Made by a program: the position numbers and the translations under genes. From positions 1 through 8,504 of the forward strand of contig JAQBYK010000047.1 in assembly GCA_027622635.1 (NCBI GenBank): a DNA stretch of 8,504 bases, read 5' to 3'. Positions within the stretch are counted from its first letter, which is position 1; every line of letters starts with the position of its first letter. Below are positions 5,751 to 8,504 of the stretch, piece by piece. Source of the DNA: a bacterium (lineage in GTDB: Bacteria; Patescibacteriota; Gracilibacteria; UBA1369; LOWO2-01-FULL-3). The notes under the pieces were generated by a model. It ran no database searches and was not told where the DNA came from. It saw only the letters and a list, made by a program, of their open reading frames with translations.

Positions 5751-7097
5751 ATGGCTTTAAATAACAAAATGCCTGATTCTACACAGAAAAACATAATAGA
5801 TTTAATTAAGAGAAGCAGCAAAGTGCTTGTACTGCCATCGTCTCCACCGGATGGAGATTCGCTCGGAAGTGCGATTGCGCTTTACATTGCACTGAAAAAA
5901 CTCAACAAGGAGGTAACGGTAATTTGTGGTGACCCGGTACCAGAAGTATTCGACTTTCTTCCGAATATAAATATTGTGGGAAACAAATTGGTTTCTTCCA
6001 ACGATTTTATAATCACAATCGACTGTAAGAAAATAAAGGTCGATAAGATCAAGAGCTCAATTGAAGACGACAGGGTGAACATAATCATTAGTCCGACTGA
6101 GGGGCAATTCTCAGAGAATGATATCTTCTTCAACAAAGGGAAAATTGCCTATGATTTGATAATAACCGTAGACACGGCTGAGTTGGGTCAACTTAGAGCA
6201 ATATATGAAAACAACATAGAGATGTTTAATCAGATACCTGTGATTAACATTGATCACCACGTTTCCAACACACATTTTGCAAAGATAAACTACGTAGACA
6301 TTATGGCAGCTTCTACAACCGAGCTTATCTTGCCTCTTCTCGAAGAACTTGGGAAGGAAGAAAAAACAGAGCTTATAGACGAAGACGTCGCTACACTTCT
6401 TTTGACAGGAATAATCACAGATACGGGAAGTTTTCAAAACGCCAATACAACACCGAGAGCATTTGAGAAAGCTTCTGAGCTTATTGCCTATGGAGCTCGC
6501 CAGCAAGAAATAATTCAGTACATATATAAAACCAAACAATTAAGCCAATTAAAGTTGTGGGGTAGGGTTCTTTCCAAAATTCAAACTGACGAAAAACATC
6601 GTGTAGTTTGGTCAGTAGTTAGTCAGCAGGATTTACTTGATACCGGAAGTGAGGTTGAAGAGACCGGAGATATAATTGATGAATTAATGACTAATGCGCC
6701 CGGAGCGGAAATTGTACTTCTCATGAAGCAAAAGAAGGACAAGTCTATCTCTGTAAGTATGCGAAGTACAAGTCCGGTAGTCGATGTCTCAAAAATAGCG
6801 GAAGTCTATGGTGGGGGAGGACATACTCAGGCAGCCGGATTTAGAATAGAGAACATGGAATTAAGAGAGGCGGAATACGATGTAATAAAAAAGATAAAAG
6901 AATATCAAGCTGAAAGACTAAACATAATCAGGGAAGATGAAAAAGTAACGGAAAAAGATAATGACACAGTAGAATTGGCGGAAGAAATTATAGTAGAAGA
7001 ACCAAAAGAGAAGAAAAAGAAAAAAGGAGAATTCAAACCGAAACCCAAAAAAGAAGAAGAGAAGCCCATAGGATCACCATATAGATTTGAGGACTAA
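5751..7097 (+). CDS. NrnA-like DHH/DHHA1 phosphoesterase (oligonucleotide/pAp type)
   Basis: Members of this family degrade 2-5-nt RNA or DNA oligonucleotides to mononucleotides, and some dephosphorylate pAp; related proteins cleave cyclic dinucleotides. Motif I is SSPPDGDSLGS (30-40) with D34 and D36. The others are ITVDTAELG (138-146, D141), NIDHH (166-170), TGIITDTG (219-226, D224) and the DHHA1 motif GGGGHTQAAGF (354-364). The histidine usual three residues before PDGD is replaced by serine (S30). Between motifs I and II lies an extra segment (about 82-135) that itself contains an FIITIDCKK strand, making the N-terminal half larger than in typical NrnA of about 310-340 residues. Residues about 393-448 are a low-complexity Glu/Lys tail, probably disordered. 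There is no signal peptide, so it is cytoplasmic. It has its own leaderless-type promoter and overlaps yebC by 4 nt at the 3' end. The fold is certain; the substrate is not. Confidence 0.88.
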   Translation: MALNNKMPDSTQKNIIDLIKRSSKVLVLPSSPPDGDSLGSAIALYIALKKLNKEVTVICGDPVPEVFDFLPNINIVGNKLVSSNDFIITIDCKKIKVDKIKSSIEDDRVNIIISPTEGQFSENDIFFNKGKIAYDLIITVDTAELGQLRAIYENNIEMFNQIPVINIDHHVSNTHFAKINYVDIMAASTTELILPLLEELGKEEKTELIDEDVATLLLTGIITDTGSFQNANTTPRAFEKASELIAYGARQQEIIQYIYKTKQLSQLKLWGRVLSKIQTDEKHRVVWSVVSQQDLLDTGSEVEETGDIIDELMTNAPGAEIVLLMKQKKDKSISVSMRSTSPVVDVSKIAEVYGGGGHTQAAGFRIENMELREAEYDVIKKIKEYQAERLNIIREDEKVTEKDNDTVELAEEIIVEEPKEKKKKKGEFKPKPKKEEEKPIGSPYRFED

Positions 7098-7843
7098 CCA
7101 ATATTCTCCATTACCTCATCCGGAATATCGAAATTGCTGTGAACTCTTGAAACATCATCGTCATCCTCGAGCGCGTCAATCAGCCTCAAGACTTTTTCAG
7201 CCTTATCGGCATTGTCTATCTCAACTATGTTCTTTGGCAAATAAGCTAAATCCGATTTCCCGATTTTAAATCCGGCCTCAACCAAAGAATTTCGAACATT
7301 CATCAGATCGGTATCGGCAGTGATAATTTCAAATTCATCATCTTCGACGCTTAAATCCTCAGCACCGGCGTCAATTGCAATAAGTTCTGCCTCATCTTTG
7401 TCCAAATCACCGGCTTTTGCAGTAATTACTCCCTTTCGGTTAAATAGCCAAGCTACACTTCCAGCCTCTGCCATCCTACCACCGGTTTTCTGCATGATGA
7501 TTTTAACATTCGTAAGGCTGCGGTTTTTATTGTCTGTTATAACCTCAATTAACATTGCCGTACCCTCCGGGCCATAACCCTCATACATTACCTCCTCAAA
7601 AGCCGCGGAATCTTTGTCATCACCGGAACCTTTCTTTACAGCTTTCTCAATATTGGAATTAGGTACATTGTCTGACTTTGCATTATCAATAGCCGACCGT
7701 AGTGACGGATTCATATCAGGATCACCACCACTACGAGCAGCAACAGCTATAAGCTTTGCGTGCTTAGTGAAAATCTTACCTCGTTTTGCATCGGCTGCTC
7801 CTTTTTTGTGTTTAATGGAGTGCCATTTTGAGTGTCCACTCAT
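7094..7843 (-). CDS. yebC: YebC/PmpR/TACO1-family protein
   Basis: YebC proteins were long annotated as transcriptional regulators. Mitochondrial TACO1 is a translation activator, and recent work links bacterial YebC to relief of ribosome stalling on proline-rich stretches. The family signature is complete: MSGHSKWHSIKHKK at the N-terminus, KIFTKHAKLI (23-32), AARSGGDP (35-42), YEGYGPEGTAMLIEVITDN (87-105), GSVAWLF (128-134) and the acidic C-terminal DALEDDDDV (223-231). At 249 residues the length is normal. The ATG at 7843 has no Shine-Dalgarno site. A TATAAT box on the minus strand (7866-7861) would give a leader of about 11 nt, but it lacks a -35. The gene may instead be read together with the upstream membrane-protein gene, whose stop lies 32 nt away. 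Its stop TAG shares bases with the stop of the convergent nrnA-like gene. Confidence 0.96.
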   Translation of the reverse strand: MSGHSKWHSIKHKKGAADAKRGKIFTKHAKLIAVAARSGGDPDMNPSLRSAIDNAKSDNVPNSNIEKAVKKGSGDDKDSAAFEEVMYEGYGPEGTAMLIEVITDNKNRSLTNVKIIMQKTGGRMAEAGSVAWLFNRKGVITAKAGDLDKDEAELIAIDAGAEDLSVEDDEFEIITADTDLMNVRNSLVEAGFKIGKSDLAYLPKNIVEIDNADKAEKVLRLIDALEDDDDVSRVHSNFDIPDEVMENIG

Positions 7844-7860
7844 AGCTTTGAAAATTGCAA

Positions 7861-7866
7861 ATTATA
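7861..7866 (-). promoter_or_regulatory. Possible yebC -10 box
   Basis: A perfect TATAAT lies on the minus strand 17 nt before the yebC ATG, which would give an mRNA leader of about 11 nt. No -35 is recognisable at 16-19 bp, so this stays tentative in an AT-rich stretch. Confidence 0.3.
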
Positions 7867-7875
7867 AATTGAGAA

Positions 7876-8073
7876 TTACTCAGGCGGGCTGGTAGGTTTA
7901 GGGATATTAGGTTTATGATCAGGAAAGCCCACGTTGTCTTCTTGTGTTTCGATCAAGTCAGGACCAGGTATTTCGGGGTCCCCATTGACCAGAGAAAAAA
8001 TAAAACTGGCCACTGCAATAGCAATAACAATCAGAGCAGCTATCATAGTTGTAAGATATTTCCCGGGCTTCAT
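7876..8073 (-). CDS. Small single-pass membrane protein, 65 residues, hypothetical
   Basis: I do not recognise a family. From the ATG at 8073 the protein begins MKPGKYLTTM and continues with a strongly hydrophobic segment (about residues 10-29). It ends in a tail rich in proline and acidic residues (30-65). A short basic N-terminus before one membrane helix predicts a signal anchor with the tail outside the membrane. The ATG lies 10 nt after the stop of the upstream partial gene, which suggests translational coupling; no Shine-Dalgarno site is visible. The same frame stays open back to 8220, inside the upstream gene. That part is read here as a shadow, although a frameshift joining the two frames is the alternative. 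The proline-rich tail sits next to yebc-type translation-factor coding, which may be chance. Confidence 0.55.
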   Translation of the reverse strand: MKPGKYLTTMIAALIVIAIAVASFIFSLVNGDPEIPGPDLIETQEDNVGFPDHKPNIPKPTSPPE

Positions 8074-8083
8074 ATATTTGATA

Positions 8084-8504
8084 TTAGAATGCAGATGTTT
8101 TTCCCTTTCTGGAGTCCAAAATGACGTCACTTTCACGTTCGTATTTGAAAGTGTAATCCATCTTAGAGCTATAATAATAATCGACAGGGCCTGTGCCAAC
8201 ACCAATAGCATCAGTCTCAATTATTAAGCTGTCTGGAAGCTTTGTTATCATGGCCATACCTTTGTCTTCGACTAAAACATTGGAAAGTATTTCGCTAAGT
8301 AACTCGCTATAATCCTCTCCGGGTTCGAGAGTAACAGGTTTGTATTCTAATGTTTCCAACATAGCTTTTACGAATTGTTGCAATTGATATCCAAGTAGAC
8401 CATTCCCATATTGCGTATATACACTTAGGACATTGCTGTCTTCCAGGAAGATGTACCAATCTACCATCCTTTGTTCGGGATGAACAACTTCAAGAGCATT
8501 CAGG
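8084..8504 (-). CDS. Hypothetical protein, partial (N-terminus beyond window)
   Basis: The frame is open from the window edge (8504) to a TAA at 8084-8086, so the gene begins outside and a start at the ATG at 8467 would be artificial. The readable 139 residues begin LNALEVVHPEQRMVDWYIFL. The fragment mixes charged and aromatic residues and has no membrane helix, signal sequence or catalytic motif that I recognise. It includes the stretch GVGTGPVDYYYSSKMDY. A small membrane-protein gene follows after 10 nt and yebC after that, all co-directional, so an operon is likely. The end of this frame (VILDSRKGKTSAF) could be displaced if a one-base sequence error joins it to the downstream frame. Confidence 0.68.
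   Translation of the reverse strand, partial: LNALEVVHPEQRMVDWYIFLEDSNVLSVYTQYGNGLLGYQLQQFVKAMLETLEYKPVTLEPGEDYSELLSEILSNVLVEDKGMAMITKLPDSLIIETDAIGVGTGPVDYYYSSKMDYTFKYERESDVILDSRKGKTSAF

Noticed and set aside
8096..8112. GGGAAAA slippery heptamer on the minus strand in the partial gene, suggesting programmed -1 frameshifting.
   Set aside because: A -1 shift enters the third frame and stops after nine codons. Joining the downstream membrane-protein frame needs a +1 shift, so the heptamer does not explain it.

Overview
This window looks like the chromosome of a small-genome bacterium, most likely from the Candidate Phyla Radiation (Patescibacteria). The evidence is an AT-rich, densely packed layout of housekeeping genes and an S-layer-homology (SLH) surface protein of a style common in that group. 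It also includes a DHH phosphoesterase with an enlarged N-terminal half, and start codons that mostly lack Shine-Dalgarno sites. Peregrinibacteria or a relative is a guess from the SLH style, not a demonstrated placement. The conserved genes have no internal TGA, so the standard bacterial code fits. That argues against the TGA=Gly code of Gracilibacteria and Absconditabacteria.

Layout. (1) Positions 1-425, minus strand: the start of ribosomal protein L10 (rplJ), cut by the window edge. Upstream is an L10 autoregulatory leader (about 426-520) with an attenuator hairpin and a good sigma70-type promoter (527-555). (2) 563-1573, minus: a 336-residue protein I do not recognise, with its own promoter in the divergent spacer. 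(3) 1616-5649, plus: a tight co-directional run of miaA (tRNA A37 prenylation), recJ (single-strand DNA exonuclease) and a secreted SLH protein with a duplicated N-terminal module. The gaps are 8 and 15 nt. (4) 5650-5750: a spacer with a weak terminator, a 10-bp palindrome and a near-consensus promoter whose predicted start is the A of the next ATG, so a leaderless mRNA. (5) 5751-7097, plus: an NrnA-type DHH/DHHA1 phosphoesterase with a charged tail. (6) 7094-7843, minus: yebC/TACO1, overlapping the previous gene tail-to-tail by 4 nt. (7) 7876-8504, minus: a probable 65-residue single-pass membrane protein and, just upstream of it, the 3' part of an unrecognised protein that runs off the window.

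The genes join translation (L10, i6A37 modification, YebC) with nucleic-acid processing and turnover (RecJ and an NrnA-like oligonucleotide phosphoesterase). I see no mobile element, CRISPR array, tRNA, rRNA or clear new multi-gene system. The most distinctive signals are the L10 attenuator with a visible alternative pairing, the leaderless promoter, the altered motif I of the NrnA-like enzyme, the duplicated module of the SLH protein, and the two unrecognised proteins.
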